Source: DATBDE01 sp036270095
GTDB taxonomy: Bacteria > Actinomycetota > Thermoleophilia > Solirubrobacterales > Solirubrobacteraceae
Length of the DNA: 20,355 bases
Reading direction: 5' to 3'
NCBI GenBank assembly: GCA_036270095.1
Contig: DATBDE010000125.1
Coordinates: 1 to 20,355, forward strand
Under the pieces are notes generated by a model. That model was not told where the DNA came from. It worked only from the letters and a program-made list of their open reading frames with translations, and did not search any database. Both the position numbers and the translations under genes were made by a program. Below, piece after piece: positions 19,861 to 20,355 of this stretch. Each line of letters begins with the position of its first letter. Position 1 is the stretch's first letter.

Positions 19861-20355
19861 ATGGGACTCCTGCGCAGGCGAACGGACGAACCCGGCGGCG
19901 CACGCTTTCTCATGCGCGAGAAGCTGCTGTCGATCGGCGACGACTTCTGGATCGAGAACGAGGCCGGCGAACGCGCCTACAAGGTCGACGGCAAGGCGGT
20001 TCGCGTGCGCCAGACCTTCGTCCTCGCGGATGCCTCCGGAGGCGAGGTGGCGCGCATCCAGGAGCGCAAGCTCAGCGTCCGCGACAAGGTCGCCATCGAG
20101 CGCGACGGTGACACCGTCGCGACCATCCACAAGGCGCTCGTCGGGATACGCGACCGGTTCTCCATCGACGTCGAGGACGGCGACGACATGAAGGCCCACG
20201 GCAACGTGGTCGATCACGAGTACGAGATCGAGCGCGACGGCGACACGGTCGCGACGATCTCCAAGAAGTGGTTCCGCGTGCGGGAGTCCTACGGCGTCGA
20301 CGTGGCGGCGGACGCCGACATCCCGCTCATCCTCGCGATCACCGTCGCCATCGAC
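19861..20355 (+). CDS. LURP-one-related / Tubby C-terminal-like protein, 3' end cut by window
   Basis: The frame from ATG 19861 is open to the window end (165 codons, no stop). Homology is to the LURP-one-related family (YxjI in Bacillus), small beta-barrel proteins with a Tubby-like fold. FLMREKLLSIGDDFWIENE, then AYKVDGKAVRVRQTFVL, ARIQERKL and ATIHKA are the repeating beta hairpins. A second half repeats the pattern (YEIERDGDTVATISKKWFRV), and IPLILAITVAID is the closing hydrophobic helix that normally sits near the C-terminus, so only a few residues are probably missing. The first-half ERDGDTVATI recurs almost identically in the second half, an internal duplication. Proposed roles in the family include membrane or phospholipid binding; function here is unknown. 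Confidence 0.85.
   Translation, partial: MGLLRRRTDEPGGARFLMREKLLSIGDDFWIENEAGERAYKVDGKAVRVRQTFVLADASGGEVARIQERKLSVRDKVAIERDGDTVATIHKALVGIRDRFSIDVEDGDDMKAHGNVVDHEYEIERDGDTVATISKKWFRVRESYGVDVAADADIPLILAITVAID

Overview
The window is very GC-rich DNA with strong G/C bias at third codon positions and no mobile elements, CRISPR arrays, tRNA or rRNA genes. It looks like an ordinary chromosomal stretch of a high-GC actinobacterium. The fused SecDF, the secDF / recJ / relA-spoT neighbourhood and the many apparently leaderless genes (a TAnnnT-like -10 box 6-8 bases before the start codon) fit deep-branching Actinobacteria such as the Thermoleophilia (Solirubrobacterales). That placement is inference from style, not from a marker gene.

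Layout. Bases 1-2406: 3' part of a secDF fusion and a small membrane protein overlapping it by one base. Bases 2407-3274: a leader with mini-ORFs and a strong hairpin, then a secreted collagen-like protein. Bases 3304-4065 (minus): a metal-dependent cyclase/formamidase-like hydrolase. Bases 4111-8834: recJ and a bifunctional (p)ppGpp synthetase/hydrolase. Bases 8831-11809: a diacylglycerol/sphingosine-kinase-like lipid kinase (minus), a family 2 glycosyltransferase (plus) and a CorA-type metal channel (minus). Bases 11889-13547: a SAM riboswitch followed by a threonine-synthase-like enzyme and a sulfur-carrier protein. Bases 13608-14326: a SHOCT-domain protein split by an apparent frameshift. 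Bases 14335-15762: a universal stress protein, a Pro/Asp-rich peptide and an integral membrane protein. Bases 16023-17673: an exported M14 carboxypeptidase and an alpha/beta hydrolase of the haloperoxidase type. Bases 17902-18827: a divergent cupin/MerR pair with a readable MerR-type promoter. Bases 18832-19457: a decayed ltrA pseudogene. Bases 19528-20355: a small unknown protein and a LURP-one/Tubby-like protein cut by the window end.

The most informative locus is 11889-13547. A SAM-clan riboswitch aptamer can be folded by eye. Its expression platform pairs the Shine-Dalgarno of the next gene in one state and frees it in the other. The controlled gene resembles threonine synthase and is directly abutted by a ubiquitin-like protein ending exactly in Gly-Gly. 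Regulation by SAM makes little sense for threonine synthesis. It fits the MetM/MetO route, in which a threonine-synthase homologue makes homocysteine from O-phosphohomoserine using a thiocarboxylated carrier protein. I therefore read this as a SAM-controlled methionine-precursor operon.

There is no gene-free stretch over 300 bases. The largest gaps are 2407-2611 (promoter, mini-ORFs, hairpin), 6460-6683 (probably coding for the N-terminus of the (p)ppGpp enzyme), 15763-16022 (one doubtful 35-residue ORF) and 17674-17901 (nothing convincing seen).
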